DNA of 64,000 bases, from contig NZ_CANSMR010000001.1 in assembly GCF_947648125.1 (NCBI RefSeq), positions 682,001-746,000 on the forward strand. Reading direction: 5' to 3'. The notes under the pieces are model-generated. The model made no database searches and had not been told where the DNA came from. It worked only from the letters and a program-made list of their open reading frames with translations. This DNA is from an uncultured Bradyrhizobium sp. Its GTDB lineage: Bacteria > Pseudomonadota > Alphaproteobacteria > Rhizobiales > Xanthobacteraceae. The translations under genes and the position numbers were made by a program. Shown here in pieces: positions 17,571 to 26,133 of the stretch (the stretch's first letter is position 1; every line of letters begins with the position of its first letter).

Positions 17571-18411
17571 GCGCCAGTTTACCACCTGGGAGGACGCGGT
17601 GGTCTGGCTGCGCAATCAGCCGGAGCAGCGCCAGCTTGTGCTCGACGCGTTCTACGACGATCCGCTGGTTGGCGCTGCTGAGCGCTATTTCCAGAGTTCC
17701 GAGTGGCAAGCGGTCGCCACGTTGCTCACCGGCCGGTCAGGTGCCGCGCTCGACGTTGGAGCCGGTCGCGGCATCGCGAGCTACGCGCTCGCCCGAACCG
17801 GCTTTGCCGTAACGGCACTCGAACCGGACCCCAGCGCGATCGTGGGCGGGGCGGCGATCCGCGGCCTGGCGCAACAGACGCAATTGCCGATCCAGGTGGT
17901 CGAAGAGTTTTCCGAGCGGCTGCCGTTCGCCGATGCGACGTTCGATCTCGTCTTCGCCCGCGCTGTGCTGCACCATACGCGCGATCTCGAGGGCGCGTGC
18001 CGGGAGATGTTTCGCGTGCTGCGGCCCGGTGGCATGCTGATCGCGGCGCGTGAGCATGTCATCAGCAAGGAGGCGGATCTTCCGCAGTTCCTTGCGCAGC
18101 ACCCGTTGCACCATCTTTACGGCGGCGAACATGCCTTCCTGCTCGATCGCTACACCGGCGCGTTGACCAAGGCAGGGTTTTCCGCGGTCGACACGCTGGC
18201 GCCGCTGCAAAGTCCGATCAACCTGTTTCCCTATACGTCGGAGACCCTGAAAGCCGCGATCGTGACCAGGTTGTCGCAAAAGATTCCGGTGGCGCCGCTG
18301 TGGCGAACCGCGCTTGGATCGCGCCGTGTCTTCGGATCGCTGCTGTCGATGGCCGAACGTTTCGACAATCGACCTGGTCGGCTCTACTCCTTTGTCTGTC
18401 ACAAGGCCTGA
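17560..18411 (+). CDS. SAM-dependent methyltransferase (Methyltransf_11 type)
   Basis: A 283-residue class I methyltransferase. Motif I is clear as [16 protein letters not shown] (about 62-77), followed by [13 protein letters not shown] (ribose-binding acid), [18 protein letters not shown] (motif IV/post) and [16 protein letters not shown]. The C-terminal 100 residues, including [20 protein letters not shown], probably form the substrate cap. The ATG at 17560 starts inside the end of the acyltransferase gene, with gggag upstream. It sits in a tight run with the acyltransferase and an SDR gene (3 bases downstream), pointing to modification of the same sugar. Confidence 0.88.
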   Translation: MNGERQFTTWEDAVVWLRNQPEQRQLVLDAFYDDPLVGAAERYFQSSEWQAVATLLTGRSGAALDVGAGRGIASYALARTGFAVTALEPDPSAIVGGAAIRGLAQQTQLPIQVVEEFSERLPFADATFDLVFARAVLHHTRDLEGACREMFRVLRPGGMLIAAREHVISKEADLPQFLAQHPLHHLYGGEHAFLLDRYTGALTKAGFSAVDTLAPLQSPINLFPYTSETLKAAIVTRLSQKIPVAPLWRTALGSRRVFGSLLSMAERFDNRPGRLYSFVCHKA

Positions 18412-18414
18412 GCG

Positions 18415-19344
18415 ATGATCGTCTGGGTTACAGGCGCGAACGGGTTTATCGGCCGCCATCTCGTGCATGAGTTGGCGGGAGCGGGCCACGCGGTGCACGG
18501 CGTCGGACACGGCGCGCTTGACGCAACGGAATCCCGGCGGCTCGGTTTGCAGAGCTGGATCAACGGCGAGATCGATGCGGCCAATCTGAATGCACTCGCG
18601 ACGGCGCATGGGCTGCCGACGCATATCTTTCATCTGGCCGGCGGATCGTCCGTCGGTGTCTCGATCGAACGGCCTTTTGAGGATTTTTCCCGGACCGTGG
18701 CGAGCACCGCTCGCCTGCTGGAATGGTTGCGCGGCTCTGCGCCAAACTCCGCACTGATCGTGGCATCGAGCGCGGCGGTCTATGGGGCCGATCATTTGGG
18801 GCCGATTCCGGAAGACGCGGTGCTGACGCCGATGTCACCCTATGGCCAGCACAAGCTGATGATGGAGCAATTGTGCCAGAGCTACGCCCGGTCATTCGGT
18901 ATTCGCTCCGCCGTTGTGCGGCTGTTTTCGGTGTATGGACCCAACCTGCGCAAGCAGTTGCTGTGGGATATCTGCTCGCGGCTGAAGGCGGGCCAGAGTC
19001 CGCTGACTCTCGGCGGGACCGGCGCTGAAATCCGCGATTGGATCGACGTGCGCGACGTCGCCAGATTGCTGGCAAGTGTCGCGCAGCAGCTATCGTCGGA
19101 GGCGTTCTCCGTGATCAACGGAGGCTCCGGCCACGGAACCAGCGTGACGGCGATCGCGGACGGGCTGATCAGGCATTGGGGCAGCGACACTGTCGTGCAC
19201 TATTCGGGCCTTGCGCGGCACGGCGATCCGGTCAGCCTGCTGGCCGACGATGCGCGTCTGCGTCGCATGAAGTTCGACTGGCGGATTCCGCTCGATCGCG
19301 GCCTTGCCGACTACGTCGCCTGGTTCAAGGGACAGGCTTCGTGA
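18415..19344 (+). CDS. NAD-dependent epimerase/dehydratase (extended SDR)
   Basis: A 309-residue nucleotide-sugar SDR. It has the Rossmann fingerprint VTGANGFIG (5-13), the serine segment VASSAAVYG (116-124) and the YxxxK catalytic pair as Tyr143-Lys147 (YGQHK), followed by VVRLFSVYGP. The family acts on UDP-, GDP- or dTDP-sugars as 4-epimerase, 4,6-dehydratase or 4-reductase; the sequence does not decide between them. The C-terminal GSGHGTSVTAIADGLI is the usual sugar-binding half. It is three bases after the methyltransferase and overlaps the next glycosyltransferase (GTGA). Confidence 0.88.
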   Translation: MIVWVTGANGFIGRHLVHELAGAGHAVHGVGHGALDATESRRLGLQSWINGEIDAANLNALATAHGLPTHIFHLAGGSSVGVSIERPFEDFSRTVASTARLLEWLRGSAPNSALIVASSAAVYGADHLGPIPEDAVLTPMSPYGQHKLMMEQLCQSYARSFGIRSAVVRLFSVYGPNLRKQLLWDICSRLKAGQSPLTLGGTGAEIRDWIDVRDVARLLASVAQQLSSEAFSVINGGSGHGTSVTAIADGLIRHWGSDTVVHYSGLARHGDPVSLLADDARLRRMKFDWRIPLDRGLADYVAWFKGQAS

Positions 19345-20534
19345 CGATTGCCGGCCCGGTACGCTTTGCGTTCAACCATATTTCGCGTCCGCTCTGGGCT
19401 GGCGGGTACAACTATCAGCGCAATCTGTTTGCGGCGCTGGCCCGCTTTCATCCCGGCGAATTCGTTCCGGTCGTCCTCGCGGGGCATCAGGCCGATGCGA
19501 ACGAGCTTGCCGAACTCGCCGCGATCCCGGGTGTCGAGATCGCGCGCTCAGCGGCATTCGACGGGCAGCCGGGCCTGACCGCCGCGCTGGTGCGCGGCCT
19601 GGATCGTGGTGCAGCGCAGGCGTTTCGAAACGCGCGGGTTGATGCGGTGGTCGAATCGGCGCGCTTCTTCGGCTGGCGGCTCGCGCTGCCGGCGGTGGCT
19701 TGGATCCCCGATCTGCAGCACCGATCCTTGCCGGAGTTATTTCCAGCCACCGCACGTTGGCGCCGCGAACTCGGCTTCCGTATGCAGATCGCCTCCGGGC
19801 GGTCCATATTGCTGAGCAGCGAAAGCGCGCTGCGCGATTTCCAAGCCTACTATCCGCGGGTTAGAAACAAGGTCTACGTGGTTCGCTTCGCGACCCAGCC
19901 GCCCACCGGGCTTCTCAACGAAGACCCGCGCGAGGTCATCGCGACCTATGGCTTGCCGGAGAACTACTTCTATCTGCCGAACCAGTTCTATCGCCACAAG
20001 AACCACCAGCTTGTGGTCGAAGCGCTGACCATCCTGAAGCGTCGTGGCGTGAACGTAACCGTTTGTGCGTCCGGCAGCACCGAGGATCGGCGCGAACCCG
20101 GCTACTACGAGCTCGTCAAAGCGGAGATCCAAAAGCGCGGCCTGGATTCATCTTTCCGCCACGTCGGCATCATTCCGCTGGCGCACGTCTACGCGCTGCT
20201 GCGGGCGTCGACCGCGATGATCAATTCATCGCGTTTCGAAGGCTGGAGTTCGACGGTCGAGGAGGCGAAGTCGTTCGGCGTGCCGATGATTCTGTCCGAT
20301 ATCGACGTGCATCGGGAACAGACCGAAGGAGCTGCGCGCTATTTCGGTGTCGATGATCCAGCCGCGCTGGCAGATCATCTGGCGCAATTATCGGGACAAT
20401 GCCACGGACAGGTGGTGAGAAACATCGTTCCGCAGCAGGATGATCGCGTGCGCGCCTTCGCGGCGAGCTTCGCCGATGCCATGCGGCGGGCAGTTCACCG
20501 GGATATCGATCAACCAGCCGCAAAATTGATGTGA
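19341..20534 (+). CDS. GT4-type glycosyltransferase
   Basis: A 397-residue GT-B glycosyltransferase. The C-terminal donor half is recognisable: YFYLPNQFYRHKNHQLVVEA (about 215-234), FRHVGIIPLAHVYALLRAST, and SRFEGWSSTVEEAKSFGVPM with the E-x7-E arrangement that contacts the nucleotide sugar, then ILSDIDVHREQ. The N-terminal half begins FNHISRPLWAGGYNYQRNL, typical of the acceptor domain. The start is a GTG at 19341 that overlaps the SDR stop codon. It is the last plus-strand gene before a minus-strand methyltransferase. Donor and linkage are unknown. Confidence 0.88.
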   Translation: MTIAGPVRFAFNHISRPLWAGGYNYQRNLFAALARFHPGEFVPVVLAGHQADANELAELAAIPGVEIARSAAFDGQPGLTAALVRGLDRGAAQAFRNARVDAVVESARFFGWRLALPAVAWIPDLQHRSLPELFPATARWRRELGFRMQIASGRSILLSSESALRDFQAYYPRVRNKVYVVRFATQPPTGLLNEDPREVIATYGLPENYFYLPNQFYRHKNHQLVVEALTILKRRGVNVTVCASGSTEDRREPGYYELVKAEIQKRGLDSSFRHVGIIPLAHVYALLRASTAMINSSRFEGWSSTVEEAKSFGVPMILSDIDVHREQTEGAARYFGVDDPAALADHLAQLSGQCHGQVVRNIVPQQDDRVRAFAASFADAMRRAVHRDIDQPAAKLM

Positions 20535-20640
20535 AGGTTGAGCGGTGGTCGGCCGCGGAGTTTCGGCAAGTCACGACCAGTAGACCGCCGTGCACGGAAA
20601 CCAGCTGCCCCGGCCGCTCACGACACAAATCAAACCTCGG

Positions 20641-21528
20641 CTAGGGTTTGGTCGCTTCCAGATAGTGCTGTGCCTCGGTAGAAGCGGTCCTCGTCACCAC
20701 CAAACTGCACTCGGCTGACCACTGCCTTAGCTCGTCCATTTCGTAGCGGTACGCATAGGGCGGGTGATACCAGTCGAAGTTGACCAGGTCGCAATGTCGC
20801 TCGGAGAATCCCGAATTGTGCCAGCACTTCATAAAATGCTGATAGATGAACGATTGCACAGGGTAGCGGCCGGCCTTGATGCCGAGGAACGGCAGATCCT
20901 CCGCGATTGTGACGACGCCGTCGCACGCCTGAAGATCACGCCCGAGCTTGGTGACCTGGTTGGCTACTGCAAAGGCCGCGCCGGTGTCCATAGCGATGAT
21001 CTCCGATCGCAGAGCGTCATCGATCGCCTCCCGCATTCGAGTTTTTTTTGCGTAGGCTGTGATCGCGATCGTGCCACCGCTCGCAAGCTGGTCGACCAGC
21101 GTCCGATAGGTAGCCTGTGGATTCGGCGTGTGATGGATTGCCGCACGACACAGAACGAAATCAAACAGGCCTTGATCAGCCGGCTTCGTGATGTCGCCCT
21201 GCACCAGCGAAGCGTTAGCCGGGCGCGCGATGTCGTCCAGAGAACCGTGGAGGTCCATCCCGAAATAGCGAAGGCCGTTAGGATTCGGCGTTGCTGTCAG
21301 TGCATTCATGATGTCGCCGTAGCCGCAGGCTGCGTCGTAGACCCTCACGGTACGCTGGCTGGCTTCGTCTCGGATTCTGTCGAACACGCTTTGCCATGGT
21401 AGCTGACGGGAGGGCATGGCCTTGGCAGCGTCAGGGTTTTGCTTGACAAAATCGCCAAATTTCAGGTCCGCGCCCCACTGTTCAGTGTAATGCGCCGCGG
21501 TCTTCGAGACGTATTCGCCATGGTCCAT
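20641..21528 (-). CDS. SAM-dependent methyltransferase (minus-strand insert)
   Basis: A 295-residue class I methyltransferase. Motif I is VRVYDAACGYGDIMNAL (about 63-79), followed by YFGMDLHGSLDDI (acidic loop), LFDFVLCRAAIHHTPNP (motif IV region) and LASGGTIAITAYAKKT. ATG 21528 is favoured by GAGGG seven bases upstream; a GTG at 21534 would add two residues. It is the only minus-strand gene between 11473 and 58228, and the first 60 bases I counted (20641-20700) hold 35 G or C, lower than neighbouring genes look. Its role in the glycan is inferred from location only. Confidence 0.85.
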   Translation of the reverse strand: MDHGEYVSKTAAHYTEQWGADLKFGDFVKQNPDAAKAMPSRQLPWQSVFDRIRDEASQRTVRVYDAACGYGDIMNALTATPNPNGLRYFGMDLHGSLDDIARPANASLVQGDITKPADQGLFDFVLCRAAIHHTPNPQATYRTLVDQLASGGTIAITAYAKKTRMREAIDDALRSEIIAMDTGAAFAVANQVTKLGRDLQACDGVVTIAEDLPFLGIKAGRYPVQSFIYQHFMKCWHNSGFSERHCDLVNFDWYHPPYAYRYEMDELRQWSAECSLVVTRTASTEAQHYLEATKP

Positions 21529-21709
21529 AGTCACGCCCTCGTGGCCTTCCTTCGCTCTGGTAGACGATCGGGAACGTCAGAACAACTACCAGTGTTGCGC
21601 GGGTCTGCCGATTATCCAGGCTCGGTGTTAGTTTGAACGACCGTGTCGCTGGATGTTCGGTGCCCATTCGGTCCGGCGCGCCGCCCGCGATATCCCTTGC
21701 GCCGTAAGG

Positions 21710-21738
21710 TTGACGTTCATCGCGTGAACAGGCTAGAG
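21710..21738 (+). promoter_or_regulatory. promoter with GTTCA-N5-TGAAC operator, upstream of asnB copy 2
   Basis: The 338-base gap 21529-21866 holds no gene. It contains TTGACG (21710-21715), a 17-base spacer, and CTAGAG (21733-21738). The palindrome GTTCATCGCGTGAAC (21715-21729) occupies the spacer, where a bound repressor would block polymerase. The same layout with the same palindrome occurs at 26081-26109 in front of the winged-helix regulator gene. This suggests that the asnB-glycosyltransferase unit 21867-25986 is controlled by that regulator. The distance to the GTG start of asnB leaves a leader of about 120 bases. Confidence 0.6.
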
Positions 21739-21866
21739 AGGCGCTTGGGTGCTGCGTGGCATTTCCTCGCGACAGACGCGAAGTGTTTGCGCGCAGGACG
21801 CGGCAGCTCAGATGCGCTGCCTGTCGGACCGATCACGAAACACAAGCGGATTAGGCTCATCAAACC

Positions 21867-23681
21867 GTGTGCGGCATATTCGGCCTAGTCGCCAAGAACG
21901 GGCTCGTCGATGCCGGTCAGGTCGATCGATTGACGGATCTTGTCGCGCACCGCGGTCCGGATGGTCGCGGCGTCAGGATCAATGGCAATGTCGGGTTAGG
22001 GCACCGGCGGCTTGCCATCATCGACCTGACGGAAGACGGCGCGCAGCCGATGCGCGACCGTCTGCTCCCGATCTGGATCACCTATAACGGTGAGATCTAC
22101 AATTACCTCGAGCTTCGCGCCGAGTTGGAGGCGCTGGGACATGTCTTCCACACGGCCTCAGACACCGAGGTCCTGCTGGCGGCCTATATCCACTGGGGCG
22201 AGAGTTGCCTCGACCGCTTCAACGGCATGTGGTCGTTTGCGATTCACGACGAGCGCGACAACACGCTGTTCTGCGCGCGCGATCGCTTTGGCGTCAAGCC
22301 GTTCTACTTCGCAGACATGCCAACCCAGTTCGCCTTCGGCTCGGAGATCCGCCAACTGCTTCCGTTGATCGGGCGTTCGATCGCGGACGACGATCTCGTC
22401 AGGGATTTCCTAGTCTGCGGTTTGAGTGATCACACCAATCGGACCTTTTTCAAGGGTATCGAGAAGCTGCTGCCCGCACACAAGATGCGGGTCGACGTCT
22501 CGACCGGCCGGATCGCCATAGAGCGCTACTATTCGCTGGCGCCGCGCGCGGCCGTGGCGGACGAGCAGGATGCCACGAGGTCGCTGGCCGAGCTGCTGGA
22601 CGATGCGACGCGGCTGCGCCTGCGCTCGGACGTTCGCGTCGGCACCTGCCTGTCGGGAGGTTTGGACAGTTCCAGCGTCGCGACGCTGGCTGCGAAGCGC
22701 TATGCGGCAAATTCCAACGAGCGGTTCTTTGCCATCACGGCCGTCAGCGAGGAGACGACGAATAATGAGGAAGCCTACGCGGCCGATGTCGTGGCCAAGG
22801 CCGAGCTGAACTGGCTGCGCACCAAGCCGAGCTACGAGGATTTCGCGTCGACCGCGGAAGCCTTGCTCGATGTGCAGGAGGAGCCGTTCGGCGGACCCTC
22901 GATCATGATGCAATACGAGGTGATGAAGACGGCGCGCGCGAACGGCGTGATCGTGCTTCTCGACGGCCAGGGCGGTGACGAGACGCTGCTGGGCTATCAC
23001 CGCTATTATGCGGCCTGGCTCCGCGATCGGCTCGATCACGCCGGTGTCGGCGGATTTCTCTCCGCCTTTCGTGCCGCCACGCAGGCCGGCGTATCGGCGC
23101 GCCGCCTGTTGATGTACCTGTTCGGCGCCAGCTCGGCGGCGCTGCGGAGCGCATTCTACCGCTGGCAGTACACCTTCCTGAAGCGCCCGGACCTGCCGGA
23201 GTGTCTTCGCCGTTTCGCGCGTGAGACGCGCGATGCGCAGCAAATGCAGGTGTTGGAGATCACCGAAACCAATTTGCCGATGTTGCTGCGTTTCGAGGAC
23301 AAGAACTCGATGCGGTTCGGCATCGAGACGCGATTGCCGTTTCTGGACTATCGATTTGTCGAGTTTGCGCTGAGTCTGCCGACGCGCATCAAGCTGAACC
23401 AAGGCTGGACGAAATGGCCGCTCCGTGCAGCCATGCAGGAGGTTCTTCCGGCCAGCATTTCCTGGCGCAAGGACAAGATCGGCTTTGCCGCGCCCGATCA
23501 GATCTGGCTCAACCGGCACTCGCCGGCGATGTATGAGAAGGTGGTCGGCAGCACATTGCTTGCCCGCTACGTCGACATGGTGGCGGTGAAGCGCAAGTTC
23601 CACCGGCTCGACCTCGGAATGCGCTGGCGGCTCTACTGCGTGGCGCTTTGGGGTGAACGCTTCCGGGTTGGAGCCCCATGA
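21867..23681 (+). CDS. asnB: AsnB-type glutamine amidotransferase, copy 2
   Basis: A 604-residue AsnB-family protein with both domains intact. The glutaminase domain has Cys2 (MCGIFGLV), AHRGPDG (27-33), LGHRRLAIIDL (44-54), YNGEIYNY (73-80) and SDTEVLLAAY (98-107). The ammonia-accepting synthetase domain has the PP-loop CLSGGLDSSSVAT (261-273) and LDGQGGDETLLGYHRYY. The start is a GTG at 21867 with no clear ribosome site; the Cys must be second, which fixes this start. It overlaps the next glycosyltransferase by four bases (ATGA). Given the locus, uronic-acid amidation is more likely than asparagine synthesis. Confidence 0.9.
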   Translation: MCGIFGLVAKNGLVDAGQVDRLTDLVAHRGPDGRGVRINGNVGLGHRRLAIIDLTEDGAQPMRDRLLPIWITYNGEIYNYLELRAELEALGHVFHTASDTEVLLAAYIHWGESCLDRFNGMWSFAIHDERDNTLFCARDRFGVKPFYFADMPTQFAFGSEIRQLLPLIGRSIADDDLVRDFLVCGLSDHTNRTFFKGIEKLLPAHKMRVDVSTGRIAIERYYSLAPRAAVADEQDATRSLAELLDDATRLRLRSDVRVGTCLSGGLDSSSVATLAAKRYAANSNERFFAITAVSEETTNNEEAYAADVVAKAELNWLRTKPSYEDFASTAEALLDVQEEPFGGPSIMMQYEVMKTARANGVIVLLDGQGGDETLLGYHRYYAAWLRDRLDHAGVGGFLSAFRAATQAGVSARRLLMYLFGASSAALRSAFYRWQYTFLKRPDLPECLRRFARETRDAQQMQVLEITETNLPMLLRFEDKNSMRFGIETRLPFLDYRFVEFALSLPTRIKLNQGWTKWPLRAAMQEVLPASISWRKDKIGFAAPDQIWLNRHSPAMYEKVVGSTLLARYVDMVAVKRKFHRLDLGMRWRLYCVALWGERFRVGAP

Positions 23682-24781
23682 AGATCTGCATGCTGTCGAG
23701 CGTCCACTCCGCCAACGACATTCGAATTGTTGAGAAGGAGGCGCGAAGCCTGTCCGAGGCCGGTCACGACGTGACCGTCGTGGCGCGGCCGCCGCGCCCG
23801 AGTGACCCGGGACGCATTGCATTCAAGTTGATCGAGATACCGCCGATGGCGCGATGGAAGCGTCCCTGGGTGGCGGGAAGGGCAGCGATTGCGCTCGCCC
23901 ATGCGGCCACAGCCGATGTCGTGCAATTCCACGACCCCGAGTTGATACCGTTCGCGTTGCGGCTCAAGAGGCGCGGCTGCAAGGTGATCTACGACGTCCA
24001 TGAGGACGTGCCGTTGGATATCCATTCCAAGCGGTGGATTTGGCCTTGGATGCGGCCGGCTGTGGCACGCGCGATGGAACTGGTGGAGCGAAACGCCGCG
24101 CGGCATTTTGATGCGATCGTGGCCGCGACGCCGGCGATGGCCGATCGCTTCCGTGCCTACGGTGCCGATGTCACGTTGGTCCGGAACACCGTGCGGCTGG
24201 ACGAATTCATCGCGCCGACGGCGACGACCGCGCGGCGACGTCAGGCGGTCTATGTGGGGCGCACCAGCTTTGACCGCGGACTGGTCGAGATGGTGGAGGC
24301 ATGTGCGGCGGTCCGGCTGCCGCTCGTGCTCGCGGGGAGCATCGGCCGCGAGGAACAGGCCTGGCTTGAGAAAACGTCCACGGACGTGTCATACAGAGGC
24401 ACGCTGGGGCGTGGTGAGATCGCGACGCTGCTCAACGAAAGTCTCATCGGGCTCAATCTGCTGTTGCCCGAACCTAATTATTTGCTGTCACTTCCAACCA
24501 AGCTTTTTGAATATATGGCCGCTGGGCTACCTGTCATTTCAAGTGATCTGCCGAAGTCCAAAGAGATCGTCGAGGCGGCGGGATGCGGCTTTGTCGTGTC
24601 GCTCGACGATCGCGCGGCCTTACTTGACAGCCTTTCCAGGCTCGCCGACGACCCTCGACGCGCGATCGCATTGGGGCTGGCGGGGCGGGCGGCGGTCACC
24701 CGGAATTACAATTGGCAGCACGACGCGGCGGAGCTCAACCGGCTCTACCGGCGATTTGCGGCGCCCGGTGGCGTGGCATGA
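23678..24781 (+). CDS. GT4-type glycosyltransferase
   Basis: A 367-residue GT-B enzyme. N-terminal domain: MKICMLSSVHSANDIRIVEKEARSLSEAGH-type opening (first strand and glycine-poor loop), then DVVQFHDPELIPFALRLKRR and VIYDVHEDVPLDI, all common to group 4 glycosyltransferases of surface polysaccharides. C-terminal donor domain: AVYVGRTSFDRGLVEMVEA, then LPTKLFEYMAAGLPVISSDL with the family glutamate in LFEYMA. It overlaps asnB copy 2 and the following glycosyltransferase by four bases on each side, so the three are one translation unit. Confidence 0.9.
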   Translation: MKICMLSSVHSANDIRIVEKEARSLSEAGHDVTVVARPPRPSDPGRIAFKLIEIPPMARWKRPWVAGRAAIALAHAATADVVQFHDPELIPFALRLKRRGCKVIYDVHEDVPLDIHSKRWIWPWMRPAVARAMELVERNAARHFDAIVAATPAMADRFRAYGADVTLVRNTVRLDEFIAPTATTARRRQAVYVGRTSFDRGLVEMVEACAAVRLPLVLAGSIGREEQAWLEKTSTDVSYRGTLGRGEIATLLNESLIGLNLLLPEPNYLLSLPTKLFEYMAAGLPVISSDLPKSKEIVEAAGCGFVVSLDDRAALLDSLSRLADDPRRAIALGLAGRAAVTRNYNWQHDAAELNRLYRRFAAPGGVA

Positions 24782-25986
24782 ACATCTGGCTGCTGCATCC
24801 CTTTGCCGGCGGTCCGGGCCTCGGCCGTCACTATCGTCCGTTCTGGCTGGCCGACGCCTGGGCAAAGATGGGCCATCGGGTGGTGGTGGTCAGCGCCGGC
24901 TTCCATCATCTGCACAGGCAACCGCGCGCGCCGGGACCGCAGCGGATCAATGGCGTCGACTTCTGGTTCCTCGACACGCCGCGCTACGGCAATGGCAGCC
25001 TGGGGCGGCTTCGCAACAATCTGAGCTTTGGTCCCGCCGTAAGCTCGGCAGCGTCGGCAATTGCCGCGCAGTTCGGCAAACCGGATCTGATGATCGCGTC
25101 GAGCCCGCATCTGTTCTTCATTTCGGCGGCGCATCAGGTCGCGCGGCGCTTCGATGCCAGGTTCTGGATCGAGATCCGCGACCTCTGGCCGGAGAGCATC
25201 ATTGCCCTTGGGATGACCCCGGCATGGCATCCCCTGATGAAGGTGCTCGGCTGGAAAGAGCGCGCCGCCTATCGTGAGGCAGATCGCGTGATCTGTCTGC
25301 TGGCGGGCGCGGAAGCCCATATGCGTGCGCGCGGCCTGGCGGCCGGCAAGTTCCTGTGGATTCCCAACGGGGTGTCCGACGACGAAATCCAGAACGCGCT
25401 GACCATCGAGAATCTCGCTCACCCTCTGATCGACCGCATCAATGTGCTGAAGCAACAGGGCAGGCGCGTCGTACTCTACGCCGGTGGCATGGGCCCCCCG
25501 AATGCCGTGGAAGCCATTCTCGACGCCGCTTCCATTCTCGGCAAAGCGAGCCCCGAGATTCATTTCGTGATGATCGGGTCGGGCACCTCGCGCGAGGCGC
25601 TCAAACAGCGGGCTGCCGGGCTTGCCAATGTCGAATTTCACGATGAAATCGATCGATCGGTCGTGCACGGCATGCTGCACGCTTCCGATTGCGCGGTGGT
25701 CGCCTTCCACAAGAACGCGCTCTACTATCATGGCATCAGCCCCAACAAGCTGTTCGACTATTGCCTGTTCGCGCCGCGCAGCGTCATCGCCTGCGAAGAG
25801 CCGGCGCTCGCCGGGCTCGGAGACCTGGTGACCGCGCGGTGCGCGCCGGATGATCCCGGTGCGCTCGCAGCGTCGCTGTGCGCGGCCCTGAACGGTCCGG
25901 CCCGCCCCCGGGGGGATCGCATCGCTGTCGCGCAGCGCTACAGCTATTCAGCGCTCGCGGCGCGATATCTGGCTGGAACGGCATGA
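24778..25986 (+). CDS. GT4-type glycosyltransferase, WbuB-like
   Basis: A 402-residue GT-B enzyme resembling WbuB/Fnl-type L-FucNAc or QuiNAc transferases. Signs are the opening MNIWLLHPFAGGPGLGRHYR, the histidine-rich VVVVSAGFHHLHRQP, FWIEIRDLWPESIIALGM in the linker, and the donor-site NGVSDDEI, LYAGGMGPPNAVEAILDA and GISPNKLFDYCLFAPRSVIA. The family usually transfers an amino sugar early in repeat-unit assembly. The ATG at 24778 overlaps the previous stop (ATGA). It is the last gene of the asnB copy 2 unit, and the next 147 bases hold the regulator promoter. Confidence 0.88.
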   Translation: MNIWLLHPFAGGPGLGRHYRPFWLADAWAKMGHRVVVVSAGFHHLHRQPRAPGPQRINGVDFWFLDTPRYGNGSLGRLRNNLSFGPAVSSAASAIAAQFGKPDLMIASSPHLFFISAAHQVARRFDARFWIEIRDLWPESIIALGMTPAWHPLMKVLGWKERAAYREADRVICLLAGAEAHMRARGLAAGKFLWIPNGVSDDEIQNALTIENLAHPLIDRINVLKQQGRRVVLYAGGMGPPNAVEAILDAASILGKASPEIHFVMIGSGTSREALKQRAAGLANVEFHDEIDRSVVHGMLHASDCAVVAFHKNALYYHGISPNKLFDYCLFAPRSVIACEEPALAGLGDLVTARCAPDDPGALAASLCAALNGPARPRGDRIAVAQRYSYSALAARYLAGTA

Positions 25987-26050
25987 TCGGGCCTGAAGTG
26001 TGGCCATCCCGACACATAAGCGTGAATAAAATCCATTTATAATCAGATAG

Positions 26051-26109
26051 TTGACGTGTTCATTGCGTGAACGAATTCGCTTGACGTTCATCGAGTGAAC
26101 GCGCTATCA
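26051..26109 (+). promoter_or_regulatory. regulator promoter with two GTTCA-N5-TGAAC operators
   Basis: Two exact palindromes, GTTCATTGCGTGAAC (26058-26072) and GTTCATCGAGTGAAC (26086-26100), lie with centres 28 bases apart. Each is preceded by TTGACG (26051-26056 and 26081-26086). The downstream one has a 17-base spacer and CTATCA (26104-26109) as -10, a convincing sigma70-type promoter with the operator between the boxes. Transcription would start near 26116, just ahead of ggggat (26121-26126) and the ATG at 26134. Autoregulation by the adjacent winged-helix protein is the simplest reading. Confidence 0.65.
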
Positions 26110-26133
26110 GCCTCTCCAGTGGGGATAGGCGTG

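Noticed and set aside
20538-20617. GAGCGG..CCGCTC pairing as a terminator between the convergent genes 20534(+) and 20641(-)
   Set aside because: The loop would be over 60 bases, with no T-tract, so it is not a credible intrinsic terminator.
21800-21811. GCGGCAGCTCAG as a second ops-like element in front of asnB copy 2
   Set aside because: The central T of GCGGTAGC is C and the final TG is missing. With three or more mismatches it is not distinguishable from chance.
26095-26133. GTG start at 26095 for the winged-helix regulator
   Set aside because: It lies within the second operator and upstream of the -10 box of the predicted promoter, so it would not be in the transcript. ATG 26134 has a ribosome site.
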